Source: Bacteroidales bacterium (GTDB taxonomy: Bacteria > Bacteroidota > Bacteroidia > Bacteroidales > F082). From it: a DNA stretch of 64,000 nt. This document shows positions 35,530 to 44,923 of the stretch, piece by piece. The stretch is from NCBI GenBank assembly GCA_017632935.1, contig JAGBQJ010000035.1, forward strand, positions 1 to 64,000, read 5' to 3'. A program made the translations under genes and the position numbers. The notes under the pieces are model-generated. The model was not told the origin of the DNA. It did not search any database and worked only from the letters and a program-made list of their open reading frames with translations. Numbering within the stretch: the stretch's first letter is position 1; each line of letters opens with the position of its first letter.

Positions 35530-35562
35530 AAAACCTAACTGATTGATAATCAATTAGGTTTT
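35530..35562. terminator. Bidirectional intrinsic terminator between the RluA gene and the tRNA-Leu pair
   Basis: AAAACCTAA and TTAGGTTTT form a stem enclosing a second stem GATT/AATC, with T-tracts on both strands. It serves the plus-strand dnaB-rluA unit and the minus-strand tRNAs. Confidence 0.8.
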
Positions 35563-35574
35563 CTGTTTTTAGGG

Positions 35575-35656
35575 TGCCCCGAACAGGAGTCGAACCTGCA
35601 CACCTCTCGATATACGCACCTGAAACGTACGCGTCTACCAATTCCGCCATCGGGGC
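35575..35656 (-). tRNA. tRNA-Leu (anticodon CAG)
   Basis: The minus strand folds as an 82-nt type II tRNA: acceptor GCCCCGA/TCGGGGC, D-loop with GGTAGACGC, anticodon stem TACGT/GCGTA with loop TTCAGGT (anticodon CAG), a long variable arm and T-loop GTTCGACTC. Discriminator base A is right for leucine. CCA is not encoded. Confidence 0.93.
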
Positions 35657-35666
35657 TTGGTGCTGG

Positions 35667-35750
35667 TGCCCAGGACAAGAGTCGAACTTGCATGCCGTAA
35701 TCGGCACTACCCCCTCAAAGTAGAGTGTCTACCAATTTCACCACCTGGGC
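35667..35750 (-). tRNA. tRNA-Leu (anticodon GAG)
   Basis: The minus strand folds as an 84-nt type II tRNA: acceptor GCCCAGG/CCTGGGC, anticodon stem CTACT/GGTAG with loop TTGAGGG (anticodon GAG), long variable arm and T-loop GTTCGACTC, discriminator A. It precedes the CAG tRNA by 10 bases in the same transcript. Confidence 0.92.
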
Positions 35751-35760
35751 TTAGCGGCTG

Positions 35761-35768
35761 CAAAAATA
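35761..35768 (-). promoter_or_regulatory. Predicted sigma-ABfr -7 element TATTTTTG for the tRNA-Leu pair
   Basis: It reads TATTTTTG on the minus strand, 10 bases before the 5' end of the first tRNA at 35750. Confidence 0.6.
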
Positions 35769-35840
35769 CAACTTTTTTCAATGTCACAACTACTTTGAGA
35801 AAATTTTTCATCTTTTTTTTCTTCGCATTGCTTAATTTCT

Positions 35841-35848
35841 TATTTTTG
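35841..35848 (+). promoter_or_regulatory. Predicted sigma-ABfr -7 element TATTTTTG for the DUF4301 gene
   Basis: TATTTTTG lies 21 bases before the ATG at 35870. No other convincing -7 box was seen before 60 kb on the plus strand, so this promoter could in principle also feed the large downstream cluster. Confidence 0.55.
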
Positions 35849-35869
35849 AAGCGTTTAAAATCTAAGATT

Positions 35870-37381
35870 ATGCTTACAGAAAAAGACCTTCAACAGCTTT
35901 CGGAGAGAAACATCACCGAAAATCAAGTAATACAGCAAGTTGCACAACTCAAACGCGGCACACAATACGTCCAGCTGATGCGCCCCGCCACCCTCGGCGA
36001 CGGCATCCTTCGCATGGACGAGGAAAAAGTGAACATGATGACGGCCGTATTCGACGCTGACAAAGAGTTTTACCAATTCACCAAGTTTGTCCCCGCCTCG
36101 GGTGCCGCCTCGCGCATGTTCAAGGATCTATTTGCCTTCATCGAAACTGCAGAAGAGACCAAGTTCACCGACATCTTCTTCGCCCACATCCACAGTTTCG
36201 CCTTCTTCGATGACCTCAATGAAGCCTCTAAGAAGCTTTATGGCCTCGATGTTGACGCCATGCTGCAACAAGGCCGCAAGGTGGACATCGTGAAAGCCTT
36301 GCTCCTGGACAACGGCCTAAACTACGGCAAGTTGCCCAAGGCCCTGCTGAAGTTCCACCATTATGACGGATTCAACCGTCTGGCCTTGGAGGAACATCTG
36401 GTGGAAGCCGCCCGTTATGCCACCGACAATGAAGGCGTGGCCAAACTGCACTTCACCGTCTCGCCCGAGCACGAAGAGCCGTTTAAGAAGACCGTCAGCG
36501 CCCTAAAAGCCGACTACGAGAAGAAATACGGCGTGCGCTACGACATCACCTATTCCTGCCAAAAGCCTTCCACCGACACCGTGGCCATCGCCGCCAACGG
36601 CGAGTTGTTCCGCGAAGCCAACGGCAAGATCTTGTTCCGTCCTGGTGGCCACGGCGCGCTCATCGAAAACCTCAACGACCTCGGCGAGGAAATCGTTTTC
36701 ATCAAGAACATTGACAATATTGTTCCTGAGACCAAGGCTCAGACGACCATAGCATATAAAAAGGTGTTGGCAGGCCTCCTACTCCATTTGCAGCAGCGCA
36801 CCTTCGAGTACCTTGAGATGCTCGACCAAGGTGCTGTCTCCGCTGAAGAGTTGGGCGAAGCCATCCGCTTCTCCAAAGAAGATTTGATGATCGACATCCC
36901 CAACTTCGTGAACGACTACAACGACATCGAGAAGATAGACTACCTCTACAACAAGCTCAACCGCCCGATGCGCATCTGCGGCATGGTGAAGAACGAAGGC
37001 GAGCCCGGCGGCGGTCCATTCTGGGTGAAAAACATGGACGACGAGGTGTCGCTGCAAATCATCGAGTCGTCACAAATCGACCACAAGAATCCGCAGCAGG
37101 AGGCCATCTTCCAAGGCTCGACCCACTTCAACCCCGTCGACCTGGTGTGCGGCTGCTGGAACTACAAAGGTGAGGCCTTCAACTTGACCGACTACGTTGA
37201 TGTCAACACAGGCTTTATCTCCAACAAGTCGAAAGACGGTCGGGAGCTGAAAGCTCTCGAACTGCCCGGTCTTTGGAACGGAGCCATGGCCGACTGGATC
37301 ACCATCTTCGTCGAAGTGCCCATTGAGACTTTCAACCCCGTGAAAACGGTGAACGACTTATTAAAACCGATGCACAATTAA
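35870..37381 (+). CDS. DUF4301 family protein
   Basis: The 503-residue protein from MLTEKDLQQLSERNIT matches the Bacteroidetes family DUF4301 in length and in blocks such as KFVPASGAASRMFKDLF, LLKFHHYDGFNRLALEEHL, RPGGHGALIENLNDL and KNEGEPGGGPFWVKN. The family looks like a nucleotidyltransferase-type or sugar-nucleotide-binding fold (PASGAASRM near the N-terminus), but no activity is established to my knowledge. The protein is cytoplasmic. A frame extending 71 codons upstream crosses the tRNA and is rejected. The TerB-like gene follows after 13 bases. Confidence 0.85.
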   Translation: MLTEKDLQQLSERNITENQVIQQVAQLKRGTQYVQLMRPATLGDGILRMDEEKVNMMTAVFDADKEFYQFTKFVPASGAASRMFKDLFAFIETAEETKFTDIFFAHIHSFAFFDDLNEASKKLYGLDVDAMLQQGRKVDIVKALLLDNGLNYGKLPKALLKFHHYDGFNRLALEEHLVEAARYATDNEGVAKLHFTVSPEHEEPFKKTVSALKADYEKKYGVRYDITYSCQKPSTDTVAIAANGELFREANGKILFRPGGHGALIENLNDLGEEIVFIKNIDNIVPETKAQTTIAYKKVLAGLLLHLQQRTFEYLEMLDQGAVSAEELGEAIRFSKEDLMIDIPNFVNDYNDIEKIDYLYNKLNRPMRICGMVKNEGEPGGGPFWVKNMDDEVSLQIIESSQIDHKNPQQEAIFQGSTHFNPVDLVCGCWNYKGEAFNLTDYVDVNTGFISNKSKDGRELKALELPGLWNGAMADWITIFVEVPIETFNPVKTVNDLLKPMHN

Positions 37382-37394
37382 AACCAACTATATC

Positions 37395-37715
37395 ATGACA
37401 CTCAACAAAGAAGAATTCAAGACTTTATTGATGCTCTATGCCGCTAACATCGACGGCAACATCCAATCGGAAGAAGTGAGAATCATGCTCGAAAAGAGCG
37501 GTTTCGACACAGTGGAAAGAATGGAGAAACTGTTCTCCAAGATGAACGACGCCGAGGTGCTTGAATGCATCCGCGAAAACAAGGACTTTTATGCTGACAC
37601 CGAAGCCAGCCGCCTCGACCTCATCCACGACTGCTGCGCCATCATCGAAGCCGACGAGAAATGCACCTTGATGGAAGAACAAATGGTACGGGCCATGGGA
37701 AGACTGCTGGAATAA
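37395..37715 (+). CDS. Small TerB-like helical protein
   Basis: The 106-residue all-helical protein reads LLMLYAANIDGNIQSEEVRIML near the start and AIIEADEKCTLMEEQMVRAMGRLL at the end, the A.IDG.I...E pattern of TerB-like proteins. TerB-like domains often belong to stress or membrane-associated complexes. It is probably in one unit with the DUF4301 gene and lies 36 bases before the first gene of the large signalling cluster, so it may be the boundary. Confidence 0.6.
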   Translation: MTLNKEEFKTLLMLYAANIDGNIQSEEVRIMLEKSGFDTVERMEKLFSKMNDAEVLECIRENKDFYADTEASRLDLIHDCCAIIEADEKCTLMEEQMVRAMGRLLE

Positions 37716-37751
37716 ACCAAATCCGATTCTTTCTTTATACCAATCATCCTG

Positions 37752-39665
37752 ATGAAAAACCTCTGGATCCGACTTCGTCTGCTGTTTCACAGACTCCTCA
37801 CGACAAGCCGTTTCGGCTATGTATGGATTGCCTTGATTGTGTTCGGCATCTCCTTAGCCATCGCATTGCCCATCCGAAACGACATGCAATCCTTTTACTC
37901 CTTGTTTAATTTTAACATCACGGATAACCACCGACTGAGGTATCTAATCATCGGCATCGTTGGGATGATTTTCATCGGTGGTGCACTCATGATGCTCTTC
38001 ACCAATGGCATACAACGCTGGGTGGAGCGCATCCGCGAAGGCCGAAAAATATTCAGGTGCATCAGCGGTCATTATGTGATGATTGGTTATAACCGTATGT
38101 CCATCAACATCATCAACCAGATTAAGTTAGGAAAAGGCACTCGGCTTCTCATCCTCACCCGAAAGAATCCCATGCAAATCCGCGCCGAACTACAAAACAT
38201 ATTGACCGGCAACAAGCCGAAACACATCATCATTTATGCCGGCGGACGCGACTACATCAAGAAGCTGAACCTCGACAAAGCCAAGGAAGCCTACATCCTG
38301 GTGGAAAGCAACGAATGGGAAAACCAGTACACACACAGCATGGCAATGTTGGAAGAAGTGGCCAAAAACGCGAAACAACGCCCAGAGAACGACCTGTTGA
38401 AGACCAACCTGTACATCAACGAGATGACAGCATACAACATGATCGGCCAACTCGACATGCCCGAGTTTGACGGCATCGAGCACTTGGACATCCATCCCTT
38501 CAACTTCTACGACACCTGGGCAAGGCTGCTTTGGAGCCACAACGGCAGACGCAACGCCGACGATTCCTACTTCTACGACCAACTCGATTTCGAGCCCATC
38601 GCTGGCACCGACAAACACGTGCATCTGGTCATCGTAGGCTTCAACAGCATGGGTCGCGCACTATGGCAGGAGGCGGTCCGCATCGCCCACTACCCCAACT
38701 TCGACGAAATGACGGGCAAGAATCCGACCATCATCACCGTCATCGACCCCAGAGCGAAAGAGATAAAGGAAGAACTCCTTGCCCAATATCCCGATTATCC
38801 GACACAAATCTCCGACATCAAGTTTGAGTTCAAAGCCAACAGAATCGAAGACAACGACATCAGGCAGGCTTTAGTCGCATGGGCGCAAGACGAAGATGAG
38901 ATGCTCACCCTGGCCATCTGCTTCTCGGATGCCGACAAATCGCTGTCGACGGCATTGGCCTTGCCTGAGAAGCTGTTCTTCAGCTACGACAACATGCAAG
39001 TCAAACCGAAAGATGCCGAGGCCCCCAATGGCAAGCAAATCCTGATCAAGAACTTCAGTCGCACCCGAATCTTGGTTAGGCAGTCGGTGCGGCACGCCTT
39101 AGACAAGCTGCTCGATGCCAACAAGGAGAAGTATGTCAACATGAAGTTCTTCGGCAACTATGAAGGAGCCTTCAGCAAGGACTTGCTTGACGACTATCTG
39201 GCCATCTGTGTCAACGGCATCTATAGCGGTATCGGCAAGGACGGCAAGCCTTTGGACGCCGACTTCTACAACATCGACCGGCTGAACGCCATCGACATCA
39301 ACGCTCACTACGAGGATTGGAAAAAGCAGTGGCAGCGTTCCTCATCGGAGCAAGACAAGCACGCGACCCGTTACCAAATCGACCATTACCGAAGCACTCT
39401 GCCCTTCCTGCGACAAGGTTGCGACAACGTGACCATTGACCGTCTGGCGCAGGCCGAGCACCTGCGTTGGATTGCCGAGCGCACGCTGGCGGGGTGGCGT
39501 CAGGTAAAGGATGGAGAGAGACGGGTGAACGACCTGAAACTCCACACCGACATCGTCCCCTACCACCAACTCAGCGAAAAGGACAAGACCAAGGATGGCA
39601 ATGTGGTACTCTTCGCCCAGAAACTGGTGCAGGCACAGAAAGAACACGGAAAGGACACAGACTAA
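37752..39665 (+). CDS. Membrane TrkA-N-like protein with C-terminal RyR domain
   Basis: The 637-residue protein has two N-terminal membrane helices (about 22-42 and 62-84), then a Rossmann region (HYVMIGYNRMSINIINQI), a second nucleotide-binding region at about 295 (HLVIVGFNSMGRALW) and a C-terminal RyR-type domain at about 560-630 (LAQAEHLRWIAERTLAGWRQVKDG, IVPYHQLSEKDKTKDGN). Basic residues after helix 2 place the large part in the cytoplasm. The plan resembles a potassium-channel NAD-sensing subunit fused to a ryanodine-receptor-type ligand domain, as described in prokaryotic conflict systems. It opens the cluster; a paralogue without membrane helices is at 44924. Confidence 0.8.
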   Translation: MKNLWIRLRLLFHRLLTTSRFGYVWIALIVFGISLAIALPIRNDMQSFYSLFNFNITDNHRLRYLIIGIVGMIFIGGALMMLFTNGIQRWVERIREGRKIFRCISGHYVMIGYNRMSINIINQIKLGKGTRLLILTRKNPMQIRAELQNILTGNKPKHIIIYAGGRDYIKKLNLDKAKEAYILVESNEWENQYTHSMAMLEEVAKNAKQRPENDLLKTNLYINEMTAYNMIGQLDMPEFDGIEHLDIHPFNFYDTWARLLWSHNGRRNADDSYFYDQLDFEPIAGTDKHVHLVIVGFNSMGRALWQEAVRIAHYPNFDEMTGKNPTIITVIDPRAKEIKEELLAQYPDYPTQISDIKFEFKANRIEDNDIRQALVAWAQDEDEMLTLAICFSDADKSLSTALALPEKLFFSYDNMQVKPKDAEAPNGKQILIKNFSRTRILVRQSVRHALDKLLDANKEKYVNMKFFGNYEGAFSKDLLDDYLAICVNGIYSGIGKDGKPLDADFYNIDRLNAIDINAHYEDWKKQWQRSSSEQDKHATRYQIDHYRSTLPFLRQGCDNVTIDRLAQAEHLRWIAERTLAGWRQVKDGERRVNDLKLHTDIVPYHQLSEKDKTKDGNVVLFAQKLVQAQKEHGKDTD

Positions 39666-39673
39666 ATCCACCC

Positions 39674-40198
39674 ATGATGACAACCAACACCAAACGTTAT
39701 ATCTTCTGCGGCGGTGCCTTCCGTTTCGACCGGCGGAGAGCCGACTGCTATGATATGATCCCGAAAGATTACCGCTCGGTACTGCTAAAAGATCCCGCAA
39801 GACTCTTCGCCGACTTCGACAGCGGCGACATCGAGCTAAGCCCTCGGGTGACCTACGTTGGGCCTTACTTCTTCACCGCCGACCAACTCAGCGGAGAGCA
39901 GATTATCCTTAAGGAGAAACAAATGATTGAGCGTTGCACCGACGCCATTTTCCTCCTCAACGATGCCTCCTGTCCTGGCTCCGTCACCGAGCTGATGGAA
40001 GCCGCCATGCTCGGCAAGGTACTCAACCTGTTCTATGTGCAGCGAGGCGACGATGACGAGATTGAAAGCGCGCTGCACACCCCTTGCTGGTACCCCATCC
40101 TGTTCAGCAAACTCACCAACGCATACACCCACCTCTACCGCTGTCAGGACTATGACGATGCCGTGGAGAAAATAGTGAAGTTGGTGGAGTCTTTTTGA
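39674..40198 (+). CDS. Nucleoside 2-deoxyribosyltransferase-like protein
   Basis: The 174-residue protein starts MMTTNTKRYIFCGGAFRFD and has the pattern of the deoxyribosyltransferase/TIR-SLOG-related fold: a first strand with a glycine loop (IFCGGAFRF), VTYVGPYFF, KEKQMIERCTDAIFLLND and the SCPGSVTELMEAAMLGK block where the Glu corresponds to the catalytic position of the family. It may cleave or sense a nucleotide such as NAD+, but this is inference. It is 8 bases after the TrkA-N/RyR gene. A longer upstream frame overlaps that gene and is rejected. Confidence 0.65.
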   Translation: MMTTNTKRYIFCGGAFRFDRRRADCYDMIPKDYRSVLLKDPARLFADFDSGDIELSPRVTYVGPYFFTADQLSGEQIILKEKQMIERCTDAIFLLNDASCPGSVTELMEAAMLGKVLNLFYVQRGDDDEIESALHTPCWYPILFSKLTNAYTHLYRCQDYDDAVEKIVKLVESF

Positions 40199-40258
40199 TT
40201 CCCCATATCCAAACTGACAAGCAAGAAAACAAATAATCATTAAACCATTCCATCAATC

Positions 40259-42670
40259 ATGAAGAGATTTCTCATCCTGTCCATTGTCATGATGCTGGGC
40301 ATCATGCTCTCTGCGCAAACCCAACAAGGCTACGTGAAGACCAAAGGACGTATGGTGAACGGTAAACTCGTTCACGGCCAAGGTCTCAAAGGTGCCACTG
40401 TCTCCGTGCATGGACGCACGGCAGTTTTGGTGAACAAAGACGATGGAGCCTTCTCCTTCCCTATCCCAGAGAAGCAGTTCCGCTTGGACTCCGTGAGGAA
40501 AAAAGGCTACCAGTTGGTGGACTTGGACGCGCTGGGCAAGACCTACAAACATTCTTCCAACCCGCTCTATTTAGTGATGGAGACCCCCGAGCAGCAATTA
40601 CTAGATCAGCTGGCTGCCGAGCGCAAGATACGCCGAACTCTCACCAATCAACTCCACCAACGCGAGGATGAAATTGAAGCCTTGAAAGCGCTGCAAAAAC
40701 TATCAGACGAGGAATATCGCCAAGCCTTGCAAAAACTCTACGAGGACACCGACCAGAACGAACAATTGGTAAAAGACATGATGGAACGATACTCCAAAAT
40801 TGACTATGACCAGTTGAGTGAATTTGACCAAAGAATTAGCGAACTTATCCTAAATGGCGAACTCACAAAAGCAGATTCAATGCTTCGTACAAAGGGCGAT
40901 ATTAACGAGCGCATTTCACAATACAAAAAACATGAGGCTATCAACGTTAAAGAAAGAAACGATCTTTCACAGCGGATGGAGCAATTGGAACAGAGCGAGA
41001 CCCTGGCACAAAAAGAGCTTGAAGATCTTGCTAATGACTGCTATCGTAAATTTGAAATCTTTAAGATGCAGCATTTGAATGATTCGGCAGCGTATTATAT
41101 TGAGTTGAGGGCAGGGTTAGACTCTACTAATTTGGAATGGTTAAATGAGGCTGGAAATTTCCTCTATCAATATATGGCTGACAATTCAAAAGCATTGTCT
41201 TTTTTCCAAGTAGCATTACGGCAAACTGAAAAACTATCAGGAGAAGAAAAAGCCTGGGCCGGAACAATCTACAATAATATCGGACTGGTATACTCTGGTG
41301 GTATTGGTGACTACGATAAAGCTTTGGAATATTACAAAAAAGCATTAGCCATAGAAGAAACCATTTTTGGGGAAAGCCATCCTGAAGTAGCTGCTAGCTA
41401 CAACAATATTGGTGTGGCACACTACCACCAAGGCGACTTCCAAAAGGCTTTGGAATACTTTGACAAGGCTATGACCTTACAAGAAGCAACTCTTGGAGAA
41501 AGCAATCCCGATTTGGCCACAACTTACAATAATATCGGAACATTATACTCGGACCTAAACGACAACGAAAAGGGATTGGTTTTTCTCAAAAAGGCTTTGT
41601 CTATTCGAGAGACATCTTTCGGGAGAAATCATCCTGATGTGGCAGCCAGCTACAACAATATTGGATGTTTCTACCACGACCAACGCGATTACGACCAAGC
41701 CTTGGAATATCTCGAACAAGCTCTATCCATACGGGAAACCATTTTCGGGAAAAACCATCCTGATGTGGCCACAAGTTACAACAACATTGCGACATCTTAC
41801 AAAATGCTATATAACTTTGACAAAGCTTGGTCATATTACCAAGAAGCACTTAGCATTGGAGAAGCCATATACGGAGAATTTTCGCCTTTCATGGCAGCCT
41901 GCTACGATAACATCGGAACTCTGTGTTACGCTCAAGGCGATTATACAAAAGCTCTAGAATATGTCAGCCATGCCTTGTCCATTCGGAATATCATTCTCAA
42001 GGAAAACCACCCAGATATCGCCACTTGTTATAATCAAATAGGTAATATATATTCCTCCTTGGGAGATTATAAAAAAGCAAAAGACTATCTCACCCATGCC
42101 TTGACAATACGCAAAGCCGTTTTTGGAGAAAACAACAATAAAGTTGCAAAATCCCTCAACAACATCGCCATGTTATGCTATGAAATTGGCGATTACAATA
42201 CTGCAATAGACTATCTTGAGCAAGCATTGAGCATCCGAAAAGCCATTTTTGGAGAAGACCATCAAATAACCATTGACCAACAACAGCAACTAAACACTTG
42301 CAAGTATTGGATAGCGGTAAAAAATGACACTGTCAACACATTCTGCAGAGAATACTGCATCACAGCAACCGTAGCAAATGATGAAACAGCAGCTGCCCGA
42401 CAAGGCATGTCAGGCGAATATGTATTATTGGAATATGAAGATTGGAATCAAGACAGCCCAACATCGGTATTTGACACAAACGAAGCGCTCAAAGGCAAGC
42501 CAAAAGACATTCTCGTGATGAAAGACGCTAACATAGAAAAACATCATTTCGAAAACACCATAGGAATAATCATCAGCGTGAAACATGTTGGCAAGAATGA
42601 AAAGCAACGCATCAATAAGGCTTACGAGGAATGGAAAGAGAAAAACTCTCCGAAATCCAGTCAAAACTAA
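40259..42670 (+). CDS. Exported coiled-coil/kinesin-light-chain-type TPR protein (copy 1)
   Basis: The 803-residue protein has a signal peptide (cleaved after MLSA), a carboxypeptidase-regulatory-like beta domain at about 25-110 (GLKGATVSVHGRTAVLVNKDDGAFSFPIP in parts), a coiled coil at about 110-290, then eight 42-residue TPR units at about 335-675 with the pattern YNNIG..Y...GDY.KALEY...AL.I....FGE.HP, and a 120-residue C-terminal domain I do not recognise. Such TPRs bind protein partners; here in the periplasm. It is a paralogue of the next gene. Possibly a scaffold for the exported proteases of this cluster. Confidence 0.85.
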   Translation: MKRFLILSIVMMLGIMLSAQTQQGYVKTKGRMVNGKLVHGQGLKGATVSVHGRTAVLVNKDDGAFSFPIPEKQFRLDSVRKKGYQLVDLDALGKTYKHSSNPLYLVMETPEQQLLDQLAAERKIRRTLTNQLHQREDEIEALKALQKLSDEEYRQALQKLYEDTDQNEQLVKDMMERYSKIDYDQLSEFDQRISELILNGELTKADSMLRTKGDINERISQYKKHEAINVKERNDLSQRMEQLEQSETLAQKELEDLANDCYRKFEIFKMQHLNDSAAYYIELRAGLDSTNLEWLNEAGNFLYQYMADNSKALSFFQVALRQTEKLSGEEKAWAGTIYNNIGLVYSGGIGDYDKALEYYKKALAIEETIFGESHPEVAASYNNIGVAHYHQGDFQKALEYFDKAMTLQEATLGESNPDLATTYNNIGTLYSDLNDNEKGLVFLKKALSIRETSFGRNHPDVAASYNNIGCFYHDQRDYDQALEYLEQALSIRETIFGKNHPDVATSYNNIATSYKMLYNFDKAWSYYQEALSIGEAIYGEFSPFMAACYDNIGTLCYAQGDYTKALEYVSHALSIRNIILKENHPDIATCYNQIGNIYSSLGDYKKAKDYLTHALTIRKAVFGENNNKVAKSLNNIAMLCYEIGDYNTAIDYLEQALSIRKAIFGEDHQITIDQQQQLNTCKYWIAVKNDTVNTFCREYCITATVANDETAAARQGMSGEYVLLEYEDWNQDSPTSVFDTNEALKGKPKDILVMKDANIEKHHFENTIGIIISVKHVGKNEKQRINKAYEEWKEKNSPKSSQN

Positions 42671-42697
42671 AAGAACAAGAAAACCAACCGAATAATC

Positions 42698-44893
42698 ATG
42701 AAGAAACTATTCATTCTCTCTGCTATCATGATGCTGGGCATCATGCTCTCTGCTCAGACCCAGCAAGGCTACGTGAAAACCAAAGGACGTTTAGCCAACG
42801 ATGGCTCTGTCATTGCCGGTACCAGAATCCCCAATGCCACCATTTCGGTGAAAGGACGTACACCTGTAATCAGCCAAGCCAACGGCACCTTCTCCTTTCC
42901 CATCCCTGCCGACAAGTTCTATCTGCAAAACGTGCAGAAGCAAGGCTATGTACTCACTGACCCCGAGGTGCTTTCGAAACAATATACATACTCGGCCAAC
43001 GACTTGATAATTGTTATGGAAACCCCAATTAAACAATGGGAGGACAAACATGCTGCGGAACATGCCATGCGCGAACAGTTGCAAAAGCAGGTGGACAAGC
43101 AACGCATTGAGCTGGAGCAGCTTAGAGAAGAAAAACGCCTAAACGACGAGGAATACCGGAAACAGCTGCAACACATATTTGACCTTTATGACGAAAACGA
43201 CAGACTTGTCAGCGAGATGGCTGACGAGTATTCCAAAATCGACTACGACCAACTTGACGAATACAAACGTCACATCCGACAATTGATTCTAGCTGGTGAA
43301 CTCACCCGTGCCGATTCTCTCATCAACAGCAAAGGAGACATGGACCAACGCATCAGCAACCTACACAAACATCAAGAAGCCAATATCAAAGAAGCCGAGA
43401 ACTTGTCCAAGCGTCAAGCACAACATCAAATCAATCTCATCGGGACCCAAAAAGAACTGGAAGACATTGCTTCAGACTGCCACTTCCAATTCGAGACCTG
43501 CAAATTAAGGCACCAATTCGATTCTGCGGCTTATTGGATTGAGAAAAAAGCCAGCCTAGACAGCACAAAAGTGGAATGGGCTTTAGAAGCTGGCGATTTC
43601 ATTCATGAATACTTGGCCGACTATGACAAAGCATTTAGAATATTCCAGCAAGCACTTTTAAAATCCGAATCACAATATGGAGAAAAAAACGAGATAACTG
43701 CATCCTGTTACTATCATCTCGGATATATCCAAAAAGAACTGGCCAATTATGACAAAGCTTTAGAGTATTACAACAAGTCGGCAAGCATCTATATGTCCAT
43801 TGATTCCATCCACCCCAACTTGTCATCCTATTACAATAATGTCGGTTTATTGTACGACGAGTTGGAAGATTACGGGAAAGCATTGGAGAACCTTGAGAAA
43901 TCCCTTTCAATATGTAAATCGGTTTACGGAGAAACGCATCTCGAAGCTGCCGAAACATATAATAACATCGGGGCATTATACAGGGAACTGGACAGCCTTG
44001 ATTTGGCTTTGGACAATTACCACAAAGCATCAACCATCTTGAATGCATTATTTAACGGCAATCATCAAGAAGCCATAGTAAACAGCTTAAACACGGGAAT
44101 GGTTTATTTTCACCAAGGGAATTACATAAAAGCATTGGAATATTATGAAAAAGGCTTGACACTCCAAAAAAACATTTATGGTGATAATCATCCCAATTTG
44201 GGAGGGATTTACAGTAATATTGGATCGGTTTACGAAGAGTTGGAAGATTTTCCCAAGTCCCTTGAATATCAAAAACAGGCTTTAAACATTTGCAAGTCAT
44301 TCTATGGTGATATTCATCCTGAAGTCGCACTATGTTACAACAATATTGGAACAACATATTATTATAACAACAACTATGATTCAGCTTTTATTTGTCTCAA
44401 CAAAGCGTTATCCATCTTTCAAACCATTTATGGCGAAAGCAGTTCGAAAGTCGCTTCACTATACAGTAATATTGGTGTATTGTACTATAGAATATCTGAC
44501 TACGAATCGGCTTTAAAACATTACAATAATGCTTTATCCATACAAGAATCTATTCTGGGAGAAAACCATTCCGATGTTGCCAGAACATACAACAATTTAG
44601 GTAATTTATATGCAAAACTAAACGACTTCGATAATAGTCTGAAATGCCTTAACAAGGCTTTATTTATTAAAAAGTCAATTTTTGGGGAAAATCATCCTCA
44701 AGTCGCATTGGGTTACAATAATTTAGGAGCCATGTATTGTGACATGGAAGACTATGGAAACGCGCTCATTTGTTTTGAAAAGGCATTGGAGATTCGCATT
44801 TCCGTTTTTGGAGAAGACCATCCCGGGGTTCAGAGAACCAGAGAGAGCGTTGAAAAGGTAAAAGAGTTGATGAAAACTTCCAAAAAAGAATAA
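42698..44893 (+). CDS. Exported coiled-coil/kinesin-light-chain-type TPR protein (copy 2)
   Basis: The 731-residue protein shares the signal peptide and N-terminal beta domain of copy 1 almost residue for residue at the start (LGIMLSAQTQQGYVKTKGR), then a coiled coil (about 105-285) and nine 42-residue TPR units at about 330-715. It ends soon after the last TPR (VKELMKTSKKE) and so lacks the C-terminal domain of copy 1. The two probably arose by tandem duplication; the TPR arrays have diverged more than the N-terminal part. It is expected in the periplasm. Confidence 0.85.
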   Translation: MKKLFILSAIMMLGIMLSAQTQQGYVKTKGRLANDGSVIAGTRIPNATISVKGRTPVISQANGTFSFPIPADKFYLQNVQKQGYVLTDPEVLSKQYTYSANDLIIVMETPIKQWEDKHAAEHAMREQLQKQVDKQRIELEQLREEKRLNDEEYRKQLQHIFDLYDENDRLVSEMADEYSKIDYDQLDEYKRHIRQLILAGELTRADSLINSKGDMDQRISNLHKHQEANIKEAENLSKRQAQHQINLIGTQKELEDIASDCHFQFETCKLRHQFDSAAYWIEKKASLDSTKVEWALEAGDFIHEYLADYDKAFRIFQQALLKSESQYGEKNEITASCYYHLGYIQKELANYDKALEYYNKSASIYMSIDSIHPNLSSYYNNVGLLYDELEDYGKALENLEKSLSICKSVYGETHLEAAETYNNIGALYRELDSLDLALDNYHKASTILNALFNGNHQEAIVNSLNTGMVYFHQGNYIKALEYYEKGLTLQKNIYGDNHPNLGGIYSNIGSVYEELEDFPKSLEYQKQALNICKSFYGDIHPEVALCYNNIGTTYYYNNNYDSAFICLNKALSIFQTIYGESSSKVASLYSNIGVLYYRISDYESALKHYNNALSIQESILGENHSDVARTYNNLGNLYAKLNDFDNSLKCLNKALFIKKSIFGENHPQVALGYNNLGAMYCDMEDYGNALICFEKALEIRISVFGEDHPGVQRTRESVEKVKELMKTSKKE

Positions 44894-44923
44894 CGTTTCA
44901 AGTTTTAGCTAACACAATACCCA

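Noticed and set aside
35657..35869. Upstream part of the DUF4301 reading frame
   Set aside because: It runs through the tRNA-Leu(GAG) gene and its promoter; the promoter at 35841 and ATG at 35870 define the real start.
41400..44820. Regular DNA repeats that could suggest a CRISPR array
   Set aside because: The period is 126 bases (42 codons) and the units are degenerate and translated as TPRs; there are no identical short repeats with unique spacers.
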